NCBI RefSeq assembly: GCF_030463535.1
Contig: NC_132883.1
Location: forward strand, 30,881,373 to 30,945,372
Direction: 5' to 3'
Length of the DNA: 64,000 nucleotides
Origin: Salminus brasiliensis
Lineage: Eukaryota > Chordata > Actinopteri > Characiformes > Bryconidae
The notes beneath the pieces are model-generated. The model ran no database searches and had not been told where the DNA came from. It saw only the letters and a list, made by a program, of their open reading frames with translations. Below are positions 20,573-31,262 of this stretch, piece after piece (the stretch's first letter is position 1; each line of letters starts with the position of its first letter). A program made the position numbers and the translations under genes.

Positions 20573-20700
20573 TGTCCAGCACCTACTCACAAACATACTT
20601 CATAACCTGTTCCTACGTTAGCTATAGCTCTTCATTATCTCTCTGTCCAGCACCTCCTCACACTCCTACTTCATAACCTGTTCCTACATTAGCTATAGCT
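20573..20700. repeat. 69 bp minisatellite, two units
   Basis: The unit starts TGTCCAGCACCTACTCACA and ends AGCTATAGCTCTTCATTATC. The second unit has a CACCTCCTCACAC variant. Confidence 0.85.
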
Positions 20701-21084
20701 AAGCATCGGAGCATCACTCCATAGCTTTTACAGTTTCACCCTTCATTTTCAGGAAGTACAGAGACTGCGCCTGAGTAATCCTCAGTAAACACCAGAGTGT
20801 ATCTACAACCCTCTTTTGCACACTGGATCTGTAGGAGTAGCTAGGTCAGTATGTACTAGTTCAAGTACTGCTTTTGCTCAAGCATCAGGTTCTGTTTCTA
20901 CTCTGAGCAGATTTCTCTTGTCTGCAGACTTCACAGTTCAGTTCCTCAATATTACCCTTGATTTTCAGGCTCTCTACTGCATAATGTGAAACATCATAAT
21001 TACAGTGAACAAGAATTTCATGCTCTGAACTTTTTCACACATTGTAACCATCACTGTGATCATTGACCACATTCAGGCAATAAA
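20701..21084. other. spacer
   Basis: Shared with 28461-28714 and 40986-41260. It contains ATCTCACTACTG-like AT-rich sequence and no frame. Confidence 0.3.
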
Positions 21085-21480
21085 GCCTATTGTACTCTTT
21101 AATGGGGAACTTGGGACCGTTTTTCTGGCTGTTTGTCATGTCCTTGGTGAGAATTCAAAGGCTGTCGCAGTTTCATTCTGAGTGCATCAACTCCTCAAGG
21201 TTTAGCTATTGCAGTTATTCACACAGAAGTGGTCGCGGCGGCATCACCACAATTCAGTTCAGTTCTATGCACAACCCAAACCTCAGGTTCTGAAGCTAAT
21301 CATTAATTACCTTCCAGAGTACTCTGTCTCACTGACCATCATCTGTCTGTTTACTCTCGAGGAACATGGTGACCACGGGGGAACGAGCTCTCCAGATGTC
21401 GTCTAGCTTGACCAGCAGATCCAGCTGCTGTTGTAGAGGCAGTCCAAACGCACCAGACGGAAGATGAGGCTGGAGGCTGC
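21085..21480 (+). pseudogene. H module 1 with A relative
   Basis: The frame LVRIQRLSQFHSECINSS then SGRGGITTIQFSSMHNPNL is open for 67 codons, followed by TLEEHGDHGGTSSPDVV, the H version of module A's start. The TAG after the leucine run is present. Confidence 0.4.
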
Positions 21481-21960
21481 ATGTGACTCCTTCAATTAGG
21501 CAGTCTTAATTCCTGCACCACCGGTGCAGCAGACACAGAGGGTCGTCATCACCGCTCCCGCATCTGAGAGCCTGGGGGTGTCAGCGTGGCGGGCAAAAAC
21601 CGAGGGCTCCTCCCCCACCACAGCCGGGGTTCACCCCTCCTAGCCAATCCGAGGTCCTCAGTTTTTCAACTTCATGTGCTTCGTCACCGAGACTCCTCAG
21701 GGCGGTGTTCTCACTGTTGGAGATCTTCTATAAAACACTTATAGGTATCGACCCTAAAGAGTAACGCCACAATCTCCTGTTTCCCAGGTGCCGGTGTACT
21801 GGGCGTCACCAATCTGCTTCCCTTTGAGTTGCAACAGCATGACTCGAGGTCCTGAAGGAGCACTGCGGCATGCTTCTGCAAACAGTTCGGAAAAAGACTT
21901 TCGCCCCCCTGCTCGCTTTCTGACGAGTGCGCTAGTCGTTTTCCCAGCTCTTCACGCTAT
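21481..21960 (+). pseudogene. HB module 1 (B/C relative)
   Basis: GACTCCTCAGGGCGGTGTTC marks the B part and TGTTTCCCAGGTGCC the acceptor. The C part is diverged and in pieces. Confidence 0.4.
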
Positions 21961-22440
21961 GTTTTAAACAAATTCTGCCAGCCTTGCCTTAGTCCAGTGT
22001 AAGAAATACACTATTTTAACCTGAATTACAATGTTTTAATCACATACATGAGGAGAGTTATCTACAATATTTTACCACCATTCAGTAAATATATTGATAG
22101 ACAGATGGATCCTCCACCTACTGCTGCTTTAATACTTCTAAAGATTTCATATGAAAGGAGTTCAGTGACAGATATGGTGCCAATTAAATTTTTTATCTGT
22201 GGGTTGACATTCAGAACTGTATCTAATAATGACGAGGGAGTTTGTGAACACAAAACTACGTAGCTGCAAATACCTGAAGAAATGAGTTTTAAATGAGGAT
22301 TAAATTAAATTCAGTTCCAAGTTCAAAAGATTTTTTAACAATAACCTTTTATCAGTAAACAGGTTCTTTAAAACATTTCCTCCTTTTTCTCTCCAAGATG
22401 AAAAGGCTTCATCAATGGTAAATGAAGTGGATGTCTAACA
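21961..22440. repeat. Z element 1, full form
   Basis: A 480 bp AT-rich unit seen again at 29176 and 54076. Both strands are open for 60-70 codons near 22050-22260. No terminal repeats or family recognised. Confidence 0.5.
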
Positions 22441-22903
22441 TGCAGGAACAGCCCTGACGTTCGAAGCCCAGGCCCTGTTTACCCTGTTTTCCAGGTGACC
22501 GTGTCCTGGACGTCACCAGGTGACTTTGGCACCATCGTTCTCCACTATTCTCCTCCTGATGCAGCGTGGCCCTGAAGAAGCACTGCCGTACGCTTCTGGA
22601 CACTGTTTGGAAAAAGCCAGACACCAGGATCATCGCCTCCTACCCCCTGACCACTTAGCGATGAGTGAGCGAGCCGTTTCCCCAGCTCTTCACTCCACTG
22701 CTGGCTGCGGGACAGGTCTGTCTGCGCTGACTTCGTAGAAAACTAGGAGAGCTTTCGGCTGCGTCCTGTCCTCTAACACAGAGATGAGCTTCACCTGAGC
22801 CGCCTGGGGTCCATCGTTCTCTCCAGTAACATCAAGCAGGTGCCAGGCCAGGACTGACTGACCCCAGTCACACTGTCAGGTTAGTGAACTGCATAGTTGG
22901 AAG
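22441..22903 (+). pseudogene. C/S modules after Z
   Basis: The acceptor (CCTGTTTTCCAG, AG 22494-22495) is preceded not by B but by Z/copia border sequence, so the exon is detached from its upstream part. Donor at 22904. Confidence 0.45.
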
Positions 22904-23133
22904 GTAAGTGATTTACATGATTTACTTGATTCCACCCATTTATTCTGTCACTTTTCTGCTTGTATTAAAAAGTAATAGATCAGTGTCACTCAGTGTTTCA
23001 GACAAATCCTGCAGTATTGAGACTCTGTCCCCCGGATGGTTTGTAATTGAAATGTTAGAAAATCTGAGTTTATATAAATTCTTCAATTTTTCTGAGTACA
23101 AGCAGTTCCGCATTGAATTTGGGCTGTTAAATA

Positions 23134-23340
23134 TACAGTGGGGCAAAAAAGTATTTCTTCAGCCACTGATTGTGCTGATTGTGAAGTTCTCCCACCTAGA
23201 AAAATAAGAGGTCTGTAATTTATTAAAGGCACCTGTTTGACCTCGTTATCTGTATAAATGACACCAGTCCACAGCCTCAAAGAGTCAGACTCCAAACCTC
23301 CAACCTGCTTAAGCCAGTACATGTCCAGGCCGTTCTGAAG
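23134..23340 (+). mobile_element. Tc1-b fragment 2, short
   Basis: The end repeat TACAGTGGGGCAAAAAAG is intact. The leader is deleted from GTCTGTAATTTATTA to GGCACCTGTTTG. Confidence 0.8.
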
Positions 23341-23660
23341 TGAACCACCTTAGTTCACTAGATCTCTGTGAAACTAAATCAAAGCCGTAGGTCTGTTAAT
23401 TACATTGGGGGGGTCAGAAATGCAAAAAGACTTCCAAAGGCCCTGTATGAATCGATTTTACAATGAACTTAAAACTCTAACTGTAAAAATACAGGTAATC
23501 TCTGAATATGAAGATCCCAATATTCCTCTGGGTCCAGAGTTTTCAGAGACAGGATCAGAAACAGACAGAGGCGGCCGCCGTCATCCCAATGAGTAATTCT
23601 GAGTCAATTCAGGCGCTCTACTGACTCCGAGACTCTGTACCCGAGGTGACTATTCTAATT
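23341..23660 (+). pseudogene. spacer and half N box 5
   Basis: Only the downstream half of N (from 23514) is present, with a NotI site near 23573. The preceding ATACAGGTAATCTCTGAA segment recurs at 32410 and 57330. Confidence 0.4.
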
Positions 23661-24220
23661 TCGTAAGACAAGCAGTCTAATTCATTTACTTACAAACAGG
23701 AAGAGACGAGACACTGTATTCTTAGACCTTCAGGTTATTTTAATCCGGACCCCTTTTGATATTTTCATTTTCATATTTGTTTTAGACCATTGACTTTTTG
23801 CAGCTATCCGGACTCAAAGGACGAAGATGTCCAAAGCATTGCCTTAAGATCATTTCAGTCTCACAGTTGTCCGAACTGAGAATTTCTCAGGATCCAGATT
23901 TGTTTTAAATTGGAAGATTCTAAGATTTTGTCTTGGAATATTTTGATTCTCAGGGTTGTTTAAAGCAGAGACTTTTTCAGAAATTCAGATTTATTCAAAG
24001 TCTAAGTTTCTAAGACGAGATTTTAGGATATTTAATTCTCAGTACTGTTCAACCTAGAGAATTTTGTAAAGGGATCTGAATTTATTTTTTAGAAAATTTA
24101 AAGATTTTAAATCAAGGTTTTGGAAAAAAAAAATTAAATTTTCAGGACTGTTCAAATTAGAGATTTTGAAGGTTATAAGACAAAGGAGCAGAGTTTATAA
24201 TACCCAAAGAGTTCAGACTA
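23661..24220 (+). repeat. U block 3
   Basis: All three internal repeats are visible. It ends TTCAGACTA at the inverted segment. Confidence 0.4.
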
Positions 24221-24265
24221 TAACTGAGCTTGTAACAATGTCTTCTTTTTATTTATTTCCCGTGT
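24221..24265. other. perfect 45 bp microinversion
   Basis: Exact reverse complement of 43519-43563 (45 of 45). Flanks TTCAGACTA and ATGTACTGCTGG are in normal orientation, so the segment was inverted in place. Confidence 0.92.
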
Positions 24266-24375
24266 AATGTACTGCTGGACTGAGGCAGGGGACTCTGGAG
24301 CAGGTGAGATTGAAGGTAGGAGAGAATGTGCTTGTTTTATTTGTGGGAAATTGGACTGTTCTGCGAGATTGCAAT
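24266..24375 (+). mobile_element. ERV gag remnant 3
   Basis: The frame is cut at its start by the inversion. The knuckle reads CFICGK, losing the usual Asn. Confidence 0.5.
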
Positions 24376-24556
24376 ATTTAGTAGATCCTCCTTTTGCAGA
24401 AATAACGGCCTCCAAACGCTTCCTATTGCTTCCAATGAGCGTCTGGATTCTGGTTGAAGGTATTTTGGACGTTCTTTACAAAATATCTCCAGTTCAGTCA
24501 GGTTTCATAGTTTCTGAGCAAGGACAGCCTGCTTTAAATCACACCCCAGATTTTCT
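24376..24556 (-). mobile_element. Tc1-a copy 5, 3' end only
   Basis: Runs from ATTTAGTAGATCCTCC to CCAGATTTTCTG, then joins the copia fragment. The D module and the rest of Tc1-a are missing. Confidence 0.75.
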
Positions 24557-24870
24557 GCACCCCTCTCATCCCTCTCACCCTGGGATCATCAGCTTTCATT
24601 GACAGGTCAGTCTGGGTTTGCTGTTCTTTAAAACACTTTGTATGAAATTTCACAAGCCTGTGTTTAAGGGCTTTCCCTGTGTCTGGATAGTAGACTAGGT
24701 ATGATGGACTGTTCTTGTCTGTTCCTACAAAGACTCCCTTTCACATTTTGACTCTAGCTTCTATCTGTCATGTTTGTAAGTGTGGCATGCTGCTCCACAT
24801 ACTCTCCTCTTTGAAAGGTTATGCTTTCTCCCTGTCAAAGTAGAGTCATTGAAGACATATATAGAGCTGC
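24557..24870 (-). mobile_element. copia-like fragment 4
   Basis: Retains QTQTDQS back to GAAC-type sequence, but the RT-linker side is deleted at the joint with Tc1-a. Confidence 0.75.
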
Positions 24871-24980
24871 TGAGGTCTCACGCCTTTTCACCTGAGCCGC
24901 CTAGGGTACATTGTTCTCTCCGGGAACATCAAGAAGGTGCCAGGCCAGGACTGACTGACCCTTCCCAGTCACACTGTCAG
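24871..24980 (+). pseudogene. S module, shortened
   Basis: A deletion between two CAGG repeats moves the donor (GT 24981) directly after ACTGTCAG. Confidence 0.4.
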
Positions 24981-25590
24981 GTAAGTGATTTACATGATTC
25001 CACCCATTTATTCTGTCACTTTTTTCACCTATTAAAAAGTAATAGGTCAGTGACACTCTGAGCATTTCACTCAAATCCTGCAGTATCGAGACTGTCATGG
25101 TTTGCAATTATAACGTCTGAAAATCTGCTTTAAAAATCTTATTAGAATTTATATAAATTCTTCCATCTTTCCAAGTACAAGCAGTTCTACGGTTAAATTT
25201 GGGCTGTTAAATATATGATCTCTAGCCCCTAAAGCAGCCGTTGTCAATGAAGTTATTTTAAATAGAATTATAATGTGTTTAAACATATAGATGAGGAGAG
25301 TTATCTACAATATTCTAACAGTGGATGTTTCAGGCTTACCACTCAACATTTTTGCAGTCCTGTGAAGGTGAAATTGGGTAATAGATCAGTAAAACACAAA
25401 ATTTACTAGAACGTGACTTATTGGGAGCTTTCAGTCTAAACCTACAATGTACAGATTCATGTTTTTCTGCTGCTAGTCCTAGTATAGGGATATTTCCTCT
25501 TAAAATAGACCCAGTAGAATATTCTTGATCTGACAGAGCAGAAAACCTGATGTGTCACATGGAGCTCTGTCCAAGGTTGAATAGAAGAAT
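24981..25590 (+). other. K linker with short Z piece
   Basis: Two K-type sequences are joined through about 50 bp of Z (25262-25312). No frame of note. Confidence 0.4.
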
Positions 25591-25666
25591 CCTCCATTTT
25601 TACATTGTTTTATTTGTCTCCAGATGATTTTGATGAACATACTTTACAGTACTCTCTCCCTGACCG

Positions 25667-25732
<66 letters not shown>

Positions 25733-26100
25733 CTGCGTTTACTCTGGAGGAACTTGGCGACCGCGGAGGTGCAAGATCTCCAGGCGCTCTGCAAGGAGGT
25801 TGTTAAGCTTGACTGCTGCTGTTGTAGAGGCAGTCCAAACTCCACCGACTGAAGACGAGGCTGGAGGCTGCCCGTGGCCTGGAAAAGCAGAGGGCGCCTC
25901 CACCACCACAGACGGTTTTCACCGTAACTAACTGGCGAGAGGTCATCAGTTCTTCACCTACACCTTCTCCCTCACCGAGGACAACTCCTCAGGGCAGTGT
26001 TTCCATTGTTGGAGGTTCTACTGTAAAACCCTTTAAAGTATCGGGACCAAAGAGTAACGCCTCAATCTTTTTCTGTTTTATTTATTTCTTTTTTTTCTTT
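25591..26100 (+). pseudogene. J module 3
   Basis: Structure as J module 1, with A, KTRLEAARGLEKQRAPPPP and B in one frame after the shared stop. The leader carries the long GT repeat. Confidence 0.5.
25669..25730. repeat. (GT)31 microsatellite
   Basis: 62 bp of uninterrupted GT. The same position has an imperfect GT tract in J module 1 and about three repeats in J modules 2 and 6. Confidence 0.97.
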
Positions 26101-26113
26101 TTCCCCCTCCTCA

Positions 26114-26428
26114 GGAGTCCTGGATATTGCCAGGTGGCTTCTGTACCATCATTCTCCACTTTTCTCTGCCCGCTTCAGTGAAGCCCTAAAGGAGCTCTGC
26201 CACACACTTCTGGACACCACTCGGAAAAAGACAGGACGCCAGGTTGGGCAACTGGATAGTGGGCAGGTTATTAATTTACATGATTTACTGGAGTTTATCG
26301 TTTATTCTGTCATTTCTCTGTTTGTTTTGAAAAGTAATATATCCGTGTTCCTCAGTGTATCTCAGACAAACCCTGCAGTATGGAGACTGTGTGTGTCTCC
26401 CGGAGGGCGCAGAGAAAGACGACCCTAA
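26114..26428 (+). CDS. C' open frame 2
   Basis: Same 104-codon length as copy 1, with DTTRKKTGRQVGQLDSGQ in place of the DTTW variant. Differences from copy 1 are scattered over all codon positions, which does not favour selection. Likely relic. Confidence 0.3.
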   Translation, partial: GVLDIARWLLYHHSPLFSARFSEALKELCHTLLDTTRKKTGRQVGQLDSGQVINLHDLLEFIVYSVISLFVLKSNISVFLSVSQTNPAVWRLCVSPGGRRERRP

Positions 26429-27450
26429 CAGTTTTATCAAGAAGCAGCTCAAAGTTTGGCTACTAGTACCAGTTATACTTCAGTTTATTTTGAATCTTTA
26501 TGGTTTTGAATGTCTTAAGCTGGAACATTTTAATGGTCTAAATGAGCCTCTTAAACGTGCAAGTTTGGTCTGATTAAGAATCCCATTTGAGAGATGTTAA
26601 TATTCCCAAATGCAATAAATTCTATAGAGTTGCTTCTTTTGCAGCTGCAAATACTACAAATAAAGAATCTTATCTTGGTACAGAGGTATTGGGAGGTTAC
26701 TATTTAAAACCAAGGACGGGATGAAGAAAGGAGAATAACGCGCATTACAACAAAAGTAAGAAATGAGAAAATGACCTTTATTTCAGTTCACGCTCCAAAT
26801 CCAAGAGATCCCAGTTTTTCTTTTCTGTTGGATTATCTAACAAATCTAGTGGACTTTCAGTTAGTGGTGGGAGCAGATATGAGTAGTCATTAATCATTTA
26901 TTAATTAAACAGATCAGGGGGTGATGTTTCTCGATCAGCTGGCTGCTAGTTTCGAGCTTAAGCTATGTATTACCGCCTTGTTTTTACTCGACTGTTGGCA
27001 ACATCTTAATCCGAGCACTAAGCAATAAACATTATCTGCAAGGCACAAATCTTTCAAAGCCCTCAAATCAGGAGTGAATTAACCGAATTTCTTATGTTGA
27101 ATCAGGGTTCAGTGGATGATCAGAGGTTTGTTGGGAGCAGTGAATGATTTCTTTAGGAATAATTCTATTGCATTTGATTTGTCCTTTTTTTTTTGCCTTT
27201 GTCACCAAGAAGCAATGATGCTTTTTACAGCCTCTATATTCAGAAGCCAGATGTCCCAAAGGAAAGCTTAAATATTGACCCCTTTTTCCATTCCTTAGAT
27301 TTGCCACAATTGTCCACTGACGAGGCATCTTATTTAGATCAGGATATTTCTACTCTAGAATTAAAAGACCCTCTTTCAGATGAAAAAGGGGAAGTAGCCA
27401 GGATTGGACGGCATGACGAGTTTAATTTATTCTTCTAGCTTCATTCTTAT
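26429..27450 (+). mobile_element. L1-like fragment 3
   Basis: The longest L1 piece together with copy 1; DLPQLSTDEASYLDQDIS is intact here. Confidence 0.7.
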
Positions 27451-27452
27451 TC

Positions 27453-27490
27453 TTCAGCAGGGATAATTTAGCTCAGTTATCCCTGCTGAA
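27453..27490. repeat. perfect hairpin, 14 bp arms
   Basis: TTCAGCAGGGATAA (27453-27466) pairs with TTATCCCTGCTGAA (27477-27490) around a 10-base loop. The paralogue near 11180 lacks the whole hairpin. Confidence 0.93.
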
Positions 27491-27905
27491 ATTAGCAGCA
27501 ACATCATGAAATTCTTTGGATGTTTAGTGTAATATTCTCTATTTTATCATCAATGTCAGTCCCAAACCACAGCGATAGACAATGATTAATGCTGCACTAC
27601 ATACCTACAGTACTTTAGCTCCGTTACAGAAGACGATTTGCTCAATATAATGAGCTCCTCTAAATCGTCATCATGTAGATTAGAGCCGGTACAAACACCG
27701 CTGTTTAAACAGGCACTGCCAAAGGTTGGTAAACCATTAATTGACATAGTTAATGCATCTCTTGGGATGAACTTCATACCTAAATCTCTTAAATTGGCGA
27801 TTATAAAGCCCATTATTAAAAAGCCTAATCTGGACCCCCATGACCTGGCCAGTTATAGACCAAGTTCTAATCTACCCTTCGTCGCCAACATTTTAGATCT
27901 CTCCC
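27491..27905 (+). mobile_element. L2/CR1-like RT N-terminal fragment 2
   Basis: A 93-codon frame, as in copy 1, from LNIMSSSKSSS to NILDLS. The N-terminal SSNIMKFF part is visible just after the hairpin. Confidence 0.85.
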
Positions 27906-28260
27906 CCCTCATTTCCTGAGCTGCCTGTCTGGAGTTGCCCTTTTTTGGGCCTGTCCCGCTACTTAGAGTTCCAACACAACCATCCCAACACCCCCCCCCC
28001 CCCCCTCTCTCTCTTTCGCTCTCTCACGTACTGAGATGCCCTGCCATGGAGGTGTCCATTGATCCATGTTCCAGAATCAGGCCTGTCCCTCTACTCAGCA
28101 GAGCTTTTTTTACACAAGTCTTCTAACCCTTTCTTTCTTCCTTTCATTTCTCTCTTTATCTCTTTTGCATGTGCTGTGGTGCCCTGTTCCTCCTGCTGTG
28201 CCCTGATGTTCGCTCAGATACACATACTTAATCAGCACTTTAACATTAATGTTGATCATA
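27906..28260 (+). other. G spacer 2
   Basis: Contains a run of about 15 C (27989-28003) followed by CT repeats, and the CAGGCCTGTCCCTCTACTCA motif. Confidence 0.4.
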
Positions 28261-28459
28261 TGTCCAGCACCTACTCACAAACATACTTCATAACCTGCTC
28301 CTACATTAGCTATAGCTCTTCATTATCTCTGTCCAGCACCTACTCACACTCCTACTTCATAACCTGCTCCTACATTAGCTATAGCTCTTCATTATCTCTG
28401 TCCAGCACGTACTCACACTCCTACTTCATAACCTGTTCCTACATTTGCTATAGCTAAGC
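28261..28459. repeat. 69 bp minisatellite, three units
   Basis: Units at 28261-28329, 28330-28398 and 28399-28459 (last one partial). A 132-codon Ser/Tyr-rich frame across it is a by-product of the repeat. Confidence 0.92.
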
Positions 28460-28714
28460 ATCAGAGCATCACTCCGTACCTTTTACAGTTTCACCCTTCA
28501 TTTTCAGGAAGTACGGAGACTGTACCCGAGTAATCATCAGTAAATGCCAGAGTGCATCTACAACCCTCTTTTGCACACTGGATCTGTAGGAGCAGCTAGG
28601 TCAGTATGTACTAGTTCAAGTACTGCTTTTGCTCGAGCATCAGGTTCTGTTTCTACTCTGAGCAGATTTCTCTTGTCTGCAGACTTCACAGTTCAGTTAA
28701 TCAATCTTACCCTT
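28460..28714. other. spacer
   Basis: As 20701-21084 but joined directly to HB; the H module is deleted. Confidence 0.3.
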
Positions 28715-29175
28715 GATCTTAATTCCAGCACCACCGGTGCAGTGGACACTGAGGGTCGTCATCACCGCTCCCGCATCTGAGAGCCTGGGGGTGTCAGCGT
28801 GGCGGGCAAAAACCGAGGGCTCCTCCCCCACCACAGCCGGGGTTCACCCCTCCTAGCCAATCCGAGGTCCTCAGGTTTTCAACTTCATGTGCTTCGTCAC
28901 AGAGACTCCTCAGGGCGGTGTTCTCACTGTTGGAGATCTTCTATAAAACACTTATAGGTATCGACCCTAAAGAGTAATGCCACAATCTCCTGTTTTCCAG
29001 GTGCCGGTGTCCTGGGCGTCACCAATCTGCTTCCCTTGGAGTTGCACCAGCATGACTCGAGGTCCTGAAGGAGCACTGCGGCTTGCTTCTGCACACAGTT
29101 CGGAAAAAGACTTTCGCCCCCCTGCTCGCTTCCTGACGAGTGCGCTAGTCGTTTTCCCAGCTCTTCACGCTATGT
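28715..29175 (+). pseudogene. HB module 2
   Basis: Acceptor GTTTTCCAG before GTGCCGGTGTCC is better preserved than in HB module 1. Confidence 0.4.
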
Positions 29176-29680
29176 TTTAAACAAATTCTGCCAGCCTTGC
29201 CTTAGTCCAGTGTAAGAAATACACTATTTTAACCTGAATTATAATGTTTTAAACTCATACATGAGGAGAGTTATCTACAATATTTTACCACCATTCAGTA
29301 AATATATTGATAGACAGATGAATCCTCCACCTACTGCTGCTTTAATACTTGTAAAGATTTCATATGAAAGGAGTTCAGTAACAGAGATGGTGCCAATTAC
29401 ATTTTTTATCTGTGGGTTGACATTCAGAACTGTATCTAATAATGACTAGGGAGTTTGTGGACACAAAACTACGTAGCTGCAAATATCTGAAGAAATGAGT
29501 TTGAGGATTAAATTAAATTCAGTTCCAAGTTCAAAAGATTTTTTTATCAATAACCTTTTATCAGTAAACAGATTCTTTAAAACATTTGCTCCTTTTTCTC
29601 TCCAAAATGAAAACGCCTCATCAATGGTAGATGGAGTGAACGTCTAACATGAAGGAACAGCCCTGACGTTCGAAGCCCAG
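29176..29680. repeat. Z element 2
   Basis: Full length. The end ACAGCCCTGACGTTCGAAGC leads into copia. Confidence 0.5.
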
Positions 29681-30030
29681 GCTCTTGAACCTTTTCTGGA
29701 GTCTGATCAACACTGCTGGCTGTTGGAATGGGGGGTACACCCCTCTCATCTGGGGATCATCAGCTGCCATTGACTGGTCAGTCTGGGTTTGTTGTTCTTT
29801 ATCACACTTTGTATGAAATTTCACAAGCCTGTGTTTAAGGGCTTTCCCTGTGTCTGGATAGTAGACTAGATATGATGGACTGTTCTTGTCTGTACCTACA
29901 AAGACTCCCTTTCACATTTTGACTCTAGCTTCTATCGGTCATGTTTGTAAGTGTAGCATGCTGCTCCACATACTCTCCTCTTTGAAAGGTTATGCTTTCT
30001 CCCTGTCAACGTAGAGTCATTGAATACATT
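29681..30030 (-). mobile_element. copia-like fragment 5
   Basis: The GVFVG motif region and QTQTDQSMAADDP are present. The RT-linker side is missing because of the Z joint. Confidence 0.75.
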
Positions 30031-30225
30031 ATATATAGCTGCTGAGGTCTCACGCCTTATCCCCTGCTTACAGAGCAATGACTGTAAATGTGTTGCTGTG
30101 AACTCTGAATCATTATGTGAACAAATGCATTTCTCAGTATCTTTAACTGTTTCACCCTTAGTTTGTTGTTGAAGTTCACAGCATGCATCTGAGTAATCCT
30201 CAGTAAACGTCTGAGTGGATCTACA
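30031..30225. other. spacer upstream of P2
   Basis: Shared with 54911-55150. No signals recognised. Confidence 0.3.
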
Positions 30226-30487
30226 ACCCTGGATATGTCCTAAAGCTCCGTAAATTAGTAACCTTATTTAATATTGGCGAAGCTTCAGCCGCATTGGTCA
30301 GTATATAATGCGTAGTCTCAGCCAATCAGGAGCATCCGCTGTAAAGCAGCAGCGTGGTCTTGCAGCAGTGTGCAGGGCGAACGAGCCGGTGTGACCGAGC
30401 TCTGTAGCTCCTCTGGAAGACTGAACTTTAGAAACTGCTTAAACTTTGTGACTGTGGGTGCCTTTCATTTAGAGTCTGTGACACAAA
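30226..30487 (+). promoter_or_regulatory. P2: TATA-type promoter-like region and exon 1
   Basis: TATATAAT is centred near 30305, with ATTGG on its left and CCAAT on its right (GCATTGGTCAG ... AGCCAATCAGG), a symmetrical layout. Exon-like sequence follows to the donor CAAA|GTAAGC (GT 30488). It is the best promoter candidate in the window by motif content. Confidence 0.5.
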
Positions 30488-30994
30488 GTAAGCTGCTGTT
30501 CATTTAGTTTGAGAATGGCTTAGTTCTGTTGCTATGCTAGCTTTCTCCTTAGCAATGTAGCTTCAGTATTTACCTATGTATTACTGAATCTTCATGGATT
30601 ATTTATTTACATGTTTCACTGTTCTGAGCTGTTTTAGGTTAGTATGGATGGTGTAATTCTGTGGATTTGTGCTAAATTTTTGTTCTTGGTCAACATCCTG
30701 GTGTTTATTGAACTACTGCTCAGAGGCTATTGCTGTTCCTCTTTTTGTCCTTGTGGGGGCGCTAAAACCCCATAGTTTAACCTGTGGAAACAGTCAGAGG
30801 CATGTTAAAGCTGGTGTCTTGCTAGAAGCTCTGAGTGGTAATTATTAGCTTTGTTTCTCCTGCCTGTTGAGCGTATACACATCTCCCTTTGAATGAAGTC
30901 ATTTAGTAGCACTACGATATAGACCTGGAACCTTTCTGAATTTCATCCCCTTACTGAATCTATAGGTCCAGCTAGGTCAATCTGTACTGCTTTT
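30488..30994 (+). other. P2 intron-like spacer
   Basis: Highly similar to 1989-2504 without the C run. Confidence 0.5.
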
Positions 30995-31262
30995 GGCGGC
31001 CGCGGAGGAACAAGCTCTCCAGATGCTCTGCAGGGAGGTCGTCAAGCCTGACCGACTGATCCAGCTGCTGTTGTAGAGGCAGTCCAAACTCCACCCACAG
31101 AAGACGAGGCTGGAAGCTGCCTGTGACTCCTCCAACATGACCGTTTTAACTGCAGCACTATCGGTGCGGCAACTCCTCAGGTCGGTGTTTTCACTGTTGG
31201 AGATTCTTCTGTAAAAAAAGTATCGACCCTAAAGAGTAATGCCGCGGTCTCCTGTTTTCCAG
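30995..31262 (+). pseudogene. A/B modules, unit 2
   Basis: NotI site near 30998. The full A frame EEQALQMLCREVVKPDRL to the TAG, then RQSKLHPQKTRLEAAC. Module B carries an expanded A run that shifts frame. Confidence 0.5.

Noticed and set aside
20573..20700. CRISPR-like array
   Set aside because: The units are direct 69 bp tandem repeats without unique spacers in a vertebrate-type context.
25600..25931. Cys-Val repeat proteins (CVCVCV) in three frames
   Set aside because: They are translations of the GT microsatellite.
28059..28457. 132-codon Ser/Tyr-rich repeat protein
   Set aside because: Produced by the 69 bp minisatellite, whose unit happens to be divisible by three.
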